NCBI GenBank assembly: GCA_024401225.1
Contig: JAKSLM010000020.1
Location: 1-44,906 of the forward strand
Source of the DNA: Bacteroidaceae bacterium
GTDB taxonomy: Bacteria; Bacteroidota; Bacteroidia; Bacteroidales; Bacteroidaceae
Reading direction: 5' to 3'
Length of the DNA stretch: 44,906 bases
Shown: in pieces, positions 1-8,160 of the stretch
Layout of the letters: every line of letters starts with the position of its first letter
How positions within the stretch are numbered: position 1 is the stretch's first letter
Translations under genes and position numbers: made by a program
The notes under the pieces: generated by a model
Told to the model about the DNA's origin: nothing
Database searches by the model: none
The model's input: the letters and a program-made list of their open reading frames with translations, nothing else

Positions 1-2
1 AT

Positions 3-350
3 GCTGCATGCGGATGCCACGACAACCGTATGGACAAGATCTGGTGGAACGAGCAATGGATGGGCTACCCTATCGATAAGTCGTACGAAGAGTGCTCAAA
101 CGTAGTCAACGCCCACAAGCTCAAGGGCAAGCTCATGCTCCTCGTTGGTGAGATGGACGACAATGTCGATCCTTCTTCATCCTACCAGGTTGTAAACGCA
201 TTGCAGAAGGCAAACAAGGACTTCGAATTCATCCTCGTGCCAGGAGCACACCACACCATGGGTGAGACCTTCGGCGAGCACAAGCGCTTCGACTTCTTTG
301 TCAAGAACCTTCTCGGCGTCGATCCTCCTGCATGGGATGCGATAAAGTAA
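3..350 (+). CDS. S9-family prolyl oligopeptidase / dipeptidyl peptidase IV-like, C-terminal part
   Basis: This is the C-terminal end of a serine peptidase of family S9 whose start lies upstream of the window. The frame is open from base 3, ahead of the first ATG at 30, and reads [18 protein letters not shown], so the ATG at 30 is internal. The last part of the alpha/beta hydrolase fold is visible: the segment [12 protein letters not shown] holds the expected catalytic Asp and PGAHHTMG holds the catalytic His. The nucleophile Ser motif (GxSxGG) must lie upstream. DPP IV-type enzymes of Bacteroidetes are usually periplasmic or exported and remove dipeptides from peptides. The stop is 20 nt before the MATE gene, so the two may share a transcript. 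Confidence 0.85.
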   Translation, partial: AACGCHDNRMDKIWWNEQWMGYPIDKSYEECSNVVNAHKLKGKLMLLVGEMDDNVDPSSSYQVVNALQKANKDFEFILVPGAHHTMGETFGEHKRFDFFVKNLLGVDPPAWDAIK

Positions 351-370
351 GCGGATAACTAAAATTAAAT

Positions 371-1783
371 ATGCAACAAAACAACACAAAAGAACTTGGT
401 ACAGCTCCTATCGGTTCGCTTCTGACCAAATATGCCATACCTGCTGTAGTAGCGATGACAGCCTCATCGCTCTACAACATGGTGGACCGTATATTCATAG
501 GTCATATTCCAGAAGTTGGGACCCTCTCACTCGGCGGACTTGCAGTCACCTTTCCTGTCATGAACCTCAGCGCAGCATTCGGGGCAATGGTTGGTGTGGG
601 AGCAAGTACGCTCATGTCTATAAAATTAGGGCAGAAAGACTATAAGAGTGCAGAACGCACACTTGGCAATCTTGTCACTCTCAACGTCATACTCGGTATC
701 GTACTCGGTATCGTGGGCATTATATTCATCCACCCGTTGCTTACCTTCTTCGGAGCGAGCGAACAGACCTACCAGTATGCTCATGAGTATATGTTCATTA
801 TCCTTCTGGGCAATGTCATAACCCACCTCTACTTGGGATTCAATGCTGCATTGCGTTCCACAGGTCATCCACACGTGGCTATGATGGCTACTATCACTAC
901 TGTAGTCATAAATTCTGTTCTCGACCCTCTCTTCATCTTTGTATTCGGGTTGGGCATACGAGGTGCAGCCATAGCAACTGTCATAGCACAGTTAGTAGCA
1001 CTCATCTTCGTGGCTTACAAGCTCAGCAACAAGAACGACCTGCTTCACTTGCATTCGGGTATATACGGATTGAAGAAGTCCATAGTCAAGAACATATTCG
1101 GCATCGGACTCTCTCCATTCTGCATGCAGCTCTGCGCATGTCTGGTGGTCATACTCATCAACAAAGGACTGACCACACATGGAGGCGACGTGGCCATTGC
1201 AGCCTATGGTATTGTAAATAGCATCACCTTCCTCTTTGTCATGGTCGTGCTTGGAGTATGCCAGGGCATGCAGCCAATAGCAGGTTTCAACTACGGAGCA
1301 CAACAGTTTGACCGTGTAAACGAGGTACTGAAGCGAGCTATCATGCTTGCCACCATCATCATGTGCTGCTCGTTCACCCTTTGTGAGTTCTTCCCTCACT
1401 ATCCTGTCAAGCTCTTTACTGACGATCCACAGCTGACCGACCTCACCGTAAGCGGTATGCGACTTATCGTTTCGATGAGTCCTATCGTTGGTTTCCAGAT
1501 TGTGACCGGCAACTTCTTCCAGTCCATAGGTATGGCAAAGAAGAGCATCTTCCTCAGCGTAAGCCGTCAGTTGGTATTCCTCGTCCCTTTCCTGCTTGTC
1601 TTCCCATCCATCTGGGGCACAAACGGAGTATGGATCAGCATAGCAGCATCCGATGCTTTGTCGGCTATCACAGCTGCAGTTATGCTCTTCATGTTCTATC
1701 ATAACAAGAGCCAGAAAGCACCACGCATCAGAATGAAGAGTTCACTCCATCGTGTATTCTTCCATAACAGAGTGACACCATAA
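371..1783 (+). CDS. MATE family efflux transporter
   Basis: A 470-residue inner-membrane protein with about twelve hydrophobic segments, the normal length for MATE exporters, which expel cationic drugs or metabolites in exchange for Na+ or H+. The N-terminus ([36 protein letters not shown]) is typical of the DinF/NorM-like branch common in Bacteroidetes, and the mid-protein segment [15 protein letters not shown] is the family's conserved seventh-helix region. The substrate cannot be told from sequence. The start at 371 is 20 nt after the S9 peptidase stop, and truA starts 4 nt after this stop, so co-transcription is likely. Confidence 0.93.
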   Translation: MQQNNTKELGTAPIGSLLTKYAIPAVVAMTASSLYNMVDRIFIGHIPEVGTLSLGGLAVTFPVMNLSAAFGAMVGVGASTLMSIKLGQKDYKSAERTLGNLVTLNVILGIVLGIVGIIFIHPLLTFFGASEQTYQYAHEYMFIILLGNVITHLYLGFNAALRSTGHPHVAMMATITTVVINSVLDPLFIFVFGLGIRGAAIATVIAQLVALIFVAYKLSNKNDLLHLHSGIYGLKKSIVKNIFGIGLSPFCMQLCACLVVILINKGLTTHGGDVAIAAYGIVNSITFLFVMVVLGVCQGMQPIAGFNYGAQQFDRVNEVLKRAIMLATIIMCCSFTLCEFFPHYPVKLFTDDPQLTDLTVSGMRLIVSMSPIVGFQIVTGNFFQSIGMAKKSIFLSVSRQLVFLVPFLLVFPSIWGTNGVWISIAASDALSAITAAVMLFMFYHNKSQKAPRIRMKSSLHRVFFHNRVTP

Positions 1784-1787
1784 GGCT

Positions 1788-2537
1788 ATGCGATACTTCA
1801 TCAATCTTTCATACGATGGCCATAACTATCACGGCTGGCAGATACAGCCAGGTGCGATAAGCGTGCAGGAGGTGCTGGGCAAGGCACTCTCTACCCTATT
1901 GCGTAGCGAGACTGAAGTGGTAGGTGCAGGGCGAACAGACGCTGGGGTGAATGCATCCATGATGATTGCCCACTTCGACAGCGATAAAAAGTTTTCTGCC
2001 AACGACGAAGATAAAGACTCGCTTTTCCAGCTTTGCTACCGTCTCAACAAACTTCTACCTCCCGACATCGCCATCCACGACATCTATCCCGTGGCAGACG
2101 ACATGCACGCGCGCTTCTCTGCTACATCACGCACGTACCACTACTACATCCTCACGGCAAAGTCGCCATTCGAACCATACGCTTACCGCTATCCTCAGCC
2201 ACTCGACTTCCAACTGATGAACGAAGCATGCCGTGTGCTCTTCGACTACATCGACTTCACATCGTTCTCCAAGTTGCACACCGATGTCAAGACCAACAAC
2301 TGCCGCATCATGCATGCCGAATGGCATCAAGTCAGCCCTATCAAGTGGGAATTTACCATCACAGCCGACCGTTTCCTGCGCAACATGGTTCGCGCCATCG
2401 TAGGCACCCTCATTGATGTGGGCCGCGGTGCAATAACCATCGACCAGTTCCGTGCCATCATTGAGAAGAAGGATCGCTGCTCAGCAGGCACAAGCGTACC
2501 AGGCAATGCCCTGTTCCTAGCAGAGGTGACTTATTAA
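1788..2537 (+). CDS. truA: tRNA pseudouridine(38-40) synthase TruA
   Basis: Converts uridine to pseudouridine at positions 38, 39 and 40 in the anticodon arm of tRNAs. The 249-residue length fits the family. The catalytic motif [11 protein letters not shown] is present, with the essential Asp at residue 51. Most family members have His where this one has Asn (GRTDAGVHA), a mild variation. The C-terminal [19 protein letters not shown] block, which helps bind tRNA, is intact. The gene follows the MATE stop by 4 nt. A housekeeping gene carried inside a transporter cluster. Confidence 0.97.
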   Translation: MRYFINLSYDGHNYHGWQIQPGAISVQEVLGKALSTLLRSETEVVGAGRTDAGVNASMMIAHFDSDKKFSANDEDKDSLFQLCYRLNKLLPPDIAIHDIYPVADDMHARFSATSRTYHYYILTAKSPFEPYAYRYPQPLDFQLMNEACRVLFDYIDFTSFSKLHTDVKTNNCRIMHAEWHQVSPIKWEFTITADRFLRNMVRAIVGTLIDVGRGAITIDQFRAIIEKKDRCSAGTSVPGNALFLAEVTY

Positions 2538-2550
2538 GCCTCCTACCAAG

Positions 2551-2565
2551 CCTCCCAAAGGGAGG
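2551..2565. repeat. Short perfect inverted repeat after truA
   Basis: CCTCCC-AAA-GGGAGG lies 13 nt after the truA stop, preceded by a partial copy of the left arm (GCCTCCTACCAAGCCTCCC). In RNA it would form a six-base-pair GC-rich hairpin with a three-base loop. No U-run follows, so it is not a standard intrinsic terminator. It may slow transcription or protect the 3' end upstream of the EamA gene. Confidence 0.5.
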
Positions 2566-2602
2566 TACACAAATGACATAGACTCAAATCAGTATCCCAA
2601 AT

Positions 2603-3523
2603 ATGTGGTTAATACTCGCATTTCTTTCCGCCTGTCTGTTAGGCTTTTACGACGTCTTCAAGAAGCAATCCTTGAAGGCTAACGCGGTGATACCCGTATT
2701 GCTGCTCAACACGCTGTTTTCATCACTCATATTCCTTCCATTCATCATCCTGTCAAAGAATGGCACCATAGCTGAGGACTCGCTTTTCTACACCCATTCA
2801 TACGGATGGGAAGAGCATAAGTACATCGTACTGAAATCAGTCATAGTACTTTCCTCATGGCTCTTTGCCTACTTCGGATTGAAGCATCTGCCTATCACCA
2901 TCGTCGGGCCAATCAACGCCACACGCCCCGTCATGGTGCTCATCGGCGCCCTCACCTTCTTCTCCGAGCGTCTGAACTTATGGCAATGGATAGGCGTTAT
3001 CGTAGCCATGATAGGCTTATATATGCTGTCGCGCTCAAGCAAAAAGGAAGGTGTCGATTTCAAGCACAACAAGTACATCCTGTTCGTCATTCTTGCCAAC
3101 GTGCTTGGAGCCATATCCGGACTCTACGATAAGTTTCTCATGGCTTCGCCAGCTAATCATGGAGTAGGACTTGACAAACTTGCCGTTCAGTCATGGTACA
3201 ACATCTACCAGTTCTTCATGATGCTTGCCATGCTCATCATCCTCTGGTACCCTACCCATAAGAAGACCACCCCATTCCATTGGCATTGGTGCATACCACT
3301 CATATCCATCTTCCTGTCTGCAGCCGACTTTGCATACTTCTATGCGCTGGGACTTGATGGAGCCATGATAAGCATCGTCAGCATGGTGCGCCGAGGAAGC
3401 GTCATCGTGAGCTTCCTCTTCGGAGCAATGGTATTCAAGGAAAAGAATCTCAAGTCAAAGATTGTTGACCTGGCACTCGTACTCCTCTCTATGCTCTGTC
3501 TCTTCATTGGAGGAATGAAATAA
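2603..3523 (+). CDS. EamA/DMT-superfamily transporter
   Basis: A 306-residue membrane protein with about ten hydrophobic helices arranged as two repeats, as in the drug/metabolite transporter superfamily. The segment ending the first repeat (INATRPVMVLIGALTFFSERLNLWQWIGVIVAMIGLYML) and the matching one near the C-terminus (MVRRGSVIVSFLFGAMVFKEKNL) are the usual EamA signatures of a Pro- or Arg-containing helix followed by an E-R/K-L loop. The transported compound is unknown; family members export amino acids, nucleosides or other metabolites. It sits 65 nt after truA and 33 nt before the ThiD-like kinase. Confidence 0.88.
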   Translation: MWLILAFLSACLLGFYDVFKKQSLKANAVIPVLLLNTLFSSLIFLPFIILSKNGTIAEDSLFYTHSYGWEEHKYIVLKSVIVLSSWLFAYFGLKHLPITIVGPINATRPVMVLIGALTFFSERLNLWQWIGVIVAMIGLYMLSRSSKKEGVDFKHNKYILFVILANVLGAISGLYDKFLMASPANHGVGLDKLAVQSWYNIYQFFMMLAMLIILWYPTHKKTTPFHWHWCIPLISIFLSAADFAYFYALGLDGAMISIVSMVRRGSVIVSFLFGAMVFKEKNLKSKIVDLALVLLSMLCLFIGGMK

Positions 3524-3556
3524 AGCAAACAACATTTTCACATCAACATAAATAAA

Positions 3557-4381
3557 ATGCAAAAGAAAGCACTCAACATTGTATTTCTCATAGCAGGCAG
3601 CGAACCTCTGGGTTCAGCAGGCATGCAGGCCGACATCAAGGCCATCACCGCCTGCGGAGGCTATGCAGCATGCGCATTGACAGCTATAGTCGATGAGGAC
3701 ACTCAACGTGTCAAGAACATCTTCCATATGCCTGTCGACCTCATCACCTCACAAGCAGAGTCATTCCTTGGCGACATAGGTGCCAACTGCATCAAGACCG
3801 GTGTACTGCCATCGAAGGCCATCATCGAAGGCGTAGCAGGTGTACTCAAGCTGTATCCATCCATCCCGAAGGTTATTGACCCTGTAGTTGTCAATTCCGT
3901 AGGCGAACGCCTGGTGAAGGACGATGCCATTGAGGCATACATGAATCTGCTCTTCCCTCTTGCCACACTCATCACTCCCAACCGCCGCGAAGCAGAGGTG
4001 CTACTCGGTCACCCAATCAACGATATCCGTGAGGACATAAAGGAACTGGGCCGCTGGGGCAACTCCGTCATCGTAAAGTCGATGGAACACGGCAACATGC
4101 TCTCCGACTTTCTCTACAATGCTCAGACGGGCGAGGTTATAGAGTTTTCGAAGGAGCGCATAGATACAAACAACGTGAACGGCACAGGCGACTCTTTCTC
4201 TTCTGCCATCGCCACCTACATAGCCAAGGGTTACGCCCTCAATGATGCTGTAGCCAAGGGCGAAGAGTTCATCGGACGTGCCATAAGCCTCGGTGCCGAG
4301 TACGAATTCGGTCACGGTTTCGGACCTGTTCATCCATGCTTCATGGAGGACAAGAGTGCACACGAGCGCATCTATTCTTGA
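3557..4381 (+). CDS. thiD: ThiD-like hydroxymethylpyrimidine/phosphomethylpyrimidine (or pyridoxine) kinase
   Basis: A ribokinase-fold enzyme of 274 residues. The N-terminal motif AGSEPLGSAGMQADIKA matches the ThiD pattern GxDPxGGAGxQADxK, IDPVVVNSVGERL matches the mid-protein DPV block, and LITPNRREAEVLLG is the usual TPN...EA block. The anion-hole motif reads NGTGDSFSS. Well-studied ThiD enzymes have Cys (GTGC) where this protein has Asp, as in pyridoxal and sugar kinases of the wider family. The substrate could therefore be HMP/HMP-P (thiamine synthesis), pyridoxal (B6 salvage) or both. No other thi or pdx genes and no TPP riboswitch are nearby. It is the last gene of the leftward plus-strand cluster. 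Confidence 0.82.
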   Translation: MQKKALNIVFLIAGSEPLGSAGMQADIKAITACGGYAACALTAIVDEDTQRVKNIFHMPVDLITSQAESFLGDIGANCIKTGVLPSKAIIEGVAGVLKLYPSIPKVIDPVVVNSVGERLVKDDAIEAYMNLLFPLATLITPNRREAEVLLGHPINDIREDIKELGRWGNSVIVKSMEHGNMLSDFLYNAQTGEVIEFSKERIDTNNVNGTGDSFSSAIATYIAKGYALNDAVAKGEEFIGRAISLGAEYEFGHGFGPVHPCFMEDKSAHERIYS

Positions 4382-4410
4382 TATTCAAGAAGATACAGAC
4401 AAACATAAGA

Positions 4411-4434
4411 CTACCAAAGTACTTACATTGGTAG
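4411..4434. repeat. Small inverted repeat downstream of thiD
   Basis: CTACCAA, a 10-nt loop, then TTGGTAG form a seven-base-pair hairpin 30 nt after the thiD stop. It lacks a following T-run. It is the first of several dyad symmetries in this 401-nt convergent gap and may contribute to 3'-end formation of the thiD transcript. Confidence 0.4.
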
Positions 4435-4437
4435 AAA

Positions 4438-4509
4438 GCGTTACAGCGTTACATGAAAATGGGGAGGTACCATGCCCGAAATAACTGTAACGTCGTAACG
4501 CTGTAACGC
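4438..4509. repeat. Inverted pair of 8-nt tandem arrays (GCGTTACA x2 / TGTAACGC-type x3)
   Basis: Two head-to-tail copies of GCGTTACA (4438-4453) face three head-to-tail copies of the reverse complement, TGTAACGT, CGTAACGC and TGTAACGC (4486-4509). Positions 4438-4452 and 4495-4509 are perfect 15-nt reverse complements, so RNA from either strand could form a long stem around a 42-nt loop. A T-run does not follow. The extra right-hand copy allows alternative pairing registers. Confidence 0.7.
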
Positions 4510-4533
4510 CCCTGTGTAGGATAACCAAACAAA

Positions 4534-4591
4534 AACTCCTTGCAAGGATTAGTCAACATCCTTACAAGGAGTTAATGATATCCTTACAAGG
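4534..4591. repeat. 22-nt-period array of CCTTGCAAGG-type palindromes (three copies)
   Basis: Ten-base cores start at 4538 (CCTTGCAAGG), 4560 (CCTTACAAGG) and 4582 (CCTTACAAGG), exactly 22 nt apart. A weaker match, TCTTACTATA, lies one further period on at 4604. The flanks AACTCC before copy 1 and GGAGTT after copy 2 extend the symmetry, so 4534-4549 and 4558-4573 are 16-nt reverse complements with one mismatch. The array lies between the convergent genes thiD and ilvC and belongs to the same family as the larger array near 16500. Confidence 0.8.
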
Positions 4592-4620
4592 ACATCATCA
4601 TCTTCTTACTATACGCCAAA

Positions 4621-4655
4621 TGGATAATCAAAGGGTCAGACCCCTTGATTATCCA
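4621..4655. repeat. 35-nt near-perfect palindrome
   Basis: Seventeen-base arms flank a single central A at 4638. Sixteen of 17 positions pair; the exception is 4632 (A) against 4644 (C). The centre is GGGTCAGACCC and the outer part is TGGATAATCAA / TTGATTATCCA. In RNA this would be a very stable hairpin from either strand. The GGGTC-A-GACCC core resembles REP-type palindromes mobilised by IS200-like REP-associated transposases, but no such transposase gene is in the window, so that link is inference. Confidence 0.7.
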
Positions 4656-4723
4656 GTAGAAGAAACGTAAAGCCAATTCCGAAGGCTGTTGGGAAAAGGA
4701 TGAAATATATGACCACCTACGTA

Positions 4724-4760
4724 ACAAAAACAAAGGGCTTCCGACTGGGAAGTCCTTTGT
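4724..4760 (-). terminator. Intrinsic terminator of the ilv operon
   Basis: Read on the minus strand, ACAAAGGACTTCCC, a short AGTC loop and GGAAGCCCTTTGT form a stem that is followed by TTTTTG (complement of 4724-4730). It begins 22 nt after the ilvC stop codon, where the end of the ilvD-B-N-C transcript is expected. Confidence 0.85.
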
Positions 4761-4782
4761 CTGGTATATGACTAAAGTGGGA

Positions 4783-5826
4783 TTAGTTGTTCTCTGGACG
4801 GAGCTGACGAACAACTTCTGCTGTACGCCACATTTCTGACTCACGGAGAGCAGCAAGCTCCTTCTCAAGACCTACACGGTAGTCTGGCTTAGAGTTAGCG
4901 TCGATAGAGATCTGAGCCTCGTTACCGCACTTAACTGATGCATAGAGCTTCTCAACAACTGGCTTGCAAGCATCGTGGAATGGGCCCATCCAGTCGAGAG
5001 CACCACGCTGTGCTGTTGTAGAGCAGTTAGCATACATCCAGTCCATACCCTTCTGAGCGAAGAGTGGCATGAGCGACTGAGTGAGCTCCTCAACTGTCTC
5101 GTTGAATGCCTCAGATGGAGTGTGACCGTTCTCACGGAGAACCTCATACTGAGCAAGGAGAAGACCCTGGATAGCACCCATGAGTGAACCACGCTCACCA
5201 GTGAGGTCTGAAGTTGCCTCACGCTGGAATGTAGTCTCGAACATGTAACCAGAACCGATACCGATACCGAGAGCAAGTGTACGATCGAGTGCCTTGCCTG
5301 TAGCGTCGTTGTAAACTGCGTATGAAGAGTTAAGACCACGGCCCTCGAGGAACATAGTACGGAGTGAAGTACCAGAACCCTTAGGAGCAACCATGATAAC
5401 GTCGATGTCCTTAGCAGGAACACAGCCTGTGCGATCAGACCAAGTGATAGCGAAACCGTGTGAGAAGTAGAGAGCCTTGCCAGGAGTGAGGTACTTCTGG
5501 AGTGTAGGCCATACTGACATTACTGCAGCGTCTGAAAGGAGACACATTACGATTGATGCCTTGTCAGCAGCCTCTTCGATAGAGAAGAGAGTCTCGCCTG
5601 GTACCCAACCATCAGCGATAGCCTTCTCGAAAGTCTTACCCTGACGCTGACCAACGATTACGTTGAAGCCATTGTCGCGGAGGTTACAAGCCTGACCAGG
5701 ACCCTGTACACCATAACCGATAACTGCGATAGTCTCGTCCTTAAGGATCTCACGAGCCTTCTCGAGTGGGAATTCCTCACGTGTCATTACCTCTTCGATA
5801 ACGCCACCAAAATTCATTTTTGCCAT
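4783..5826 (-). CDS. ilvC: Ketol-acid reductoisomerase
   Basis: Catalyses the Mg2+- and NAD(P)H-dependent isomerisation and reduction of acetolactate or acetohydroxybutyrate, the second common step to valine, isoleucine and leucine. The 347-residue length fits a class I (short) enzyme. The N-terminal Rossmann motif VIGYGVQGPGQACNLRDNG is followed by the cofactor loop GQRQGKT. The C-terminal knotted domain carries the metal-binding regions, including the DLTGERG and E-rich helices. The start ATG gives MAKMNFGG. It is the last gene of the ilv operon, 40 nt after ilvN, and is followed by a clear terminator. In several Bacteroidetes an acyl-ACP thioesterase gene lies between ilvN and ilvC; none is present here. 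Confidence 0.97.
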   Translation of the reverse strand: MAKMNFGGVIEEVMTREEFPLEKAREILKDETIAVIGYGVQGPGQACNLRDNGFNVIVGQRQGKTFEKAIADGWVPGETLFSIEEAADKASIVMCLLSDAAVMSVWPTLQKYLTPGKALYFSHGFAITWSDRTGCVPAKDIDVIMVAPKGSGTSLRTMFLEGRGLNSSYAVYNDATGKALDRTLALGIGIGSGYMFETTFQREATSDLTGERGSLMGAIQGLLLAQYEVLRENGHTPSEAFNETVEELTQSLMPLFAQKGMDWMYANCSTTAQRGALDWMGPFHDACKPVVEKLYASVKCGNEAQISIDANSKPDYRVGLEKELAALRESEMWRTAEVVRQLRPENN

Positions 5827-5866
5827 AATAGTAATTTTGTTTTATAAATTAAAAATTGGTTATTTT

Positions 5867-6442
5867 CTAACATTCTTCGCTGTTGATGCCCTCTTCGAGG
5901 AAATCGAACTGCTGGTTTTCCTGTTCCTTGAGGAACTCAGAAACACGCTCCACCTTATCGCGTGTGATTGCAACCACACCACTTCGGGTATACTGCAGCA
6001 CACACTTGTACTTGGCGAGTTTCTTATAGAGCTCGGTGACAGCATCAGGCTTTACACAAATCTGGAGAGTTGTGTAAGTCTCATTGACTTCGAGCACCTT
6101 GGCTCCCGAATGACGCACGAGGCGTGAGATGTCGGGAGTAGACATCACGATCGATGTGGAGAGTTTGAAGAGTGCTACCTCGCTTACGAAGATATCGTCC
6201 TCAACGTAGAAGTTTGCCTTGATAACGTCGACCTTGCGCTCTATCTGCTTCACAAGCTTCTTTGCCTGTGCCTCGTCGGTAATTACCGTAACTGTATACT
6301 TATGTACGTTAGGGATGCCCGAAGGCGACACATTGAGGCTTTCGATGTTCACCTGGTTGCGGGTGAATACAGCCGTAACAAGGTTGAGGATACCAACTAC
6401 GTTCTCCGAATATATAAGTATTGTGTATAATTTCTTTTCCAT
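5867..6442 (-). CDS. ilvN: Acetolactate synthase small (regulatory) subunit
   Basis: The 191-residue regulatory partner of the large subunit IlvB; it raises activity and gives valine feedback control. An ACT domain occupies roughly residues 1-80 (YTILIYSENVVGILNLVTAVFTRNQVNIESLNVSPS), with the usual ligand-binding loop around ENVVGIL. The C-terminal half is the ALS small-subunit domain. Its ATG overlaps the ilvB stop by one base (TGATG), which points to translational coupling and matched amounts of the two subunits. Confidence 0.95.
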   Translation of the reverse strand: MEKKLYTILIYSENVVGILNLVTAVFTRNQVNIESLNVSPSGIPNVHKYTVTVITDEAQAKKLVKQIERKVDVIKANFYVEDDIFVSEVALFKLSTSIVMSTPDISRLVRHSGAKVLEVNETYTTLQICVKPDAVTELYKKLAKYKCVLQYTRSGVVAITRDKVERVSEFLKEQENQQFDFLEEGINSEEC

Positions 6443-8151
6443 CAGTTTGCCTCCTTCTCTAACATCATATCATTAACTGAAGCTCCTGGAGCAGTCATAG
6501 GCATCACGTCGTCCTCCTCCATGATGATTGTCTCAAGGAAGAATGGACCATCTGTCTTGAGTGCCTTCTCAACGGCAGCAGGCAGATCCTTTCTGTCCTT
6601 CACCTTAAGGTAAGGAATCTTGTATGCCGAACAAATCTCCTCATAGTTAGGGTTGAGCATGTGCGTGAATGCATAACGCTTCTGGAAGAACATATTCTGC
6701 CACTGGCGTACATTGCCGAGGAAGTTATTGTTCATCAGCACCATCTTCACAGGACAATGGTATTCCATGATGGTACCGAGTTCCTGGATAGTCATCTGCA
6801 ATCCACCATCGCCCATGAACGCGAACACAGGACGATTCTTCTCGCCGAAGGTAGCTCCAATAGCTGCTGGCAGACCAAATCCCATTGTACCGAGTCCACC
6901 ACTGGTGATGATGGAGCGTGGGGTATTGTACTTTGAGTAGCGAGTAGAGAACAACTGATTCTGACCTACGTCGGTAACTGTTACGCCCATACCCTTTGTT
7001 GCCTCAGCCACGGCATTTGCCACCTCTCCCATGAGGAGTGGGCCTTCTGTAGGATGAAGTGCCTTGTTGACCACCTTCTCCTGCTCCTTGTCGCGGAGTG
7101 GCTTGAAGCTTTCTATCCATTCAGAGTGGTCAGCCTCGTTGATGAGAGCAGTAAGCATAGGGAGCGACTCCTTACAGTCAGCCACGATAGCCACATCGGT
7201 CTGTACATTCTTATTGATCTCTGCATGATCGATGTCGAGATGGATGACCTTTGCCTGCTTGAGATATGTAGCAAGATTGCCTGTCACACGATCAGAGAAT
7301 CGCATACCGATGGCAATCACAACGTCAGCCTCCTGCTGCTTGATATTTGGCGCATAGTTGCCATGCATACCAAGCATACCCATGTTGAGCGGATGGTTGG
7401 ATGCAAGTGCCGAAAGGCCGAGCATGGTGCGTCCTGCAGGAATGTTTGCCTTCTCAAGGAATGTCTTCAACTCCTCGTGTGCACCTGCAAGCTCTACGCC
7501 CTGACCAACAAGTGCAAGCGGACGCTTGGCATTGTTGATGAGTTCGGCAGCCTTCTGAAGCTTCTCCTGCTTTGGGCGTGGAGATGGGATGTATGAACGT
7601 ACGAAGTTTACTGTCTCTGGTACATAATCGCACTTTGAGGTCTGTGCATTCTTTGGGAAATCGAGCACGACCGGACCTGGACGTCCCGACTTAGCAAGAT
7701 AGTATGCCTTGCTAACTGCCCAAGGGATGTCCTCTGGGCGGCGAATCTGGTACACCCACTTACATATAGGCTGTGCCACAGTCATGAGGTCGAGCTCCTG
7801 GAAAGCATCTGTGCCGAGCACACCCACTCCTACCTGTCCTGCGATGACGACAACAGGTGTCGAGTCAATCATTGCATCAGCAAGACCTGTGAGCGTATTT
7901 GCCACACCAGGGCCGCTGGTAACAATCACAGTACCTACCTCACCGCTTACACGGGCAAAACCCTGTGCTGCGTGGATAGCGCCCTGTTCATGACGAACTA
8001 GGATATGGTCGAAGGCTTTCTTCTCGCCTCGTGTATAGTCAAAGAGCGCATCATAGACTGGCATGATACTACCTCCCGGATATCCGAAGATAGTCTTGAT
8101 GCCCTGAGCCTTGAGCGACTCCATCAATATTTCTGAACCGCTTATTTGCAT
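6442..8151 (-). CDS. ilvB: Acetolactate synthase large (catalytic) subunit
   Basis: Thiamine-diphosphate enzyme that condenses two pyruvates, or pyruvate and 2-oxobutyrate, in the first common step of branched-chain amino acid synthesis. The 569-residue length is normal. The N-terminal domain has GYPGGSIMPVYDAL and the catalytic Glu55 in VRHEQGAIHAAQGFAR. The ThDP/Mg motif is GDGGLQMTIQELGTI followed by NNNFLG in the C-terminal third. It lies 9 nt after ilvD and overlaps ilvN by one base. Confidence 0.97.
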   Translation of the reverse strand: MQISGSEILMESLKAQGIKTIFGYPGGSIMPVYDALFDYTRGEKKAFDHILVRHEQGAIHAAQGFARVSGEVGTVIVTSGPGVANTLTGLADAMIDSTPVVVIAGQVGVGVLGTDAFQELDLMTVAQPICKWVYQIRRPEDIPWAVSKAYYLAKSGRPGPVVLDFPKNAQTSKCDYVPETVNFVRSYIPSPRPKQEKLQKAAELINNAKRPLALVGQGVELAGAHEELKTFLEKANIPAGRTMLGLSALASNHPLNMGMLGMHGNYAPNIKQQEADVVIAIGMRFSDRVTGNLATYLKQAKVIHLDIDHAEINKNVQTDVAIVADCKESLPMLTALINEADHSEWIESFKPLRDKEQEKVVNKALHPTEGPLLMGEVANAVAEATKGMGVTVTDVGQNQLFSTRYSKYNTPRSIITSGGLGTMGFGLPAAIGATFGEKNRPVFAFMGDGGLQMTIQELGTIMEYHCPVKMVLMNNNFLGNVRQWQNMFFQKRYAFTHMLNPNYEEICSAYKIPYLKVKDRKDLPAAVEKALKTDGPFFLETIIMEEDDVMPMTAPGASVNDMMLEKEAN

Positions 8152-8160
8152 TTCTTATCT

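Noticed and set aside
4382-4782. Small RNA gene or riboswitch in the 401-nt convergent gap
   Set aside because: Strong hairpins are present but no promoter-like TTTG/TAnnTTTG pair was found to drive them, and no known riboswitch core was recognised.
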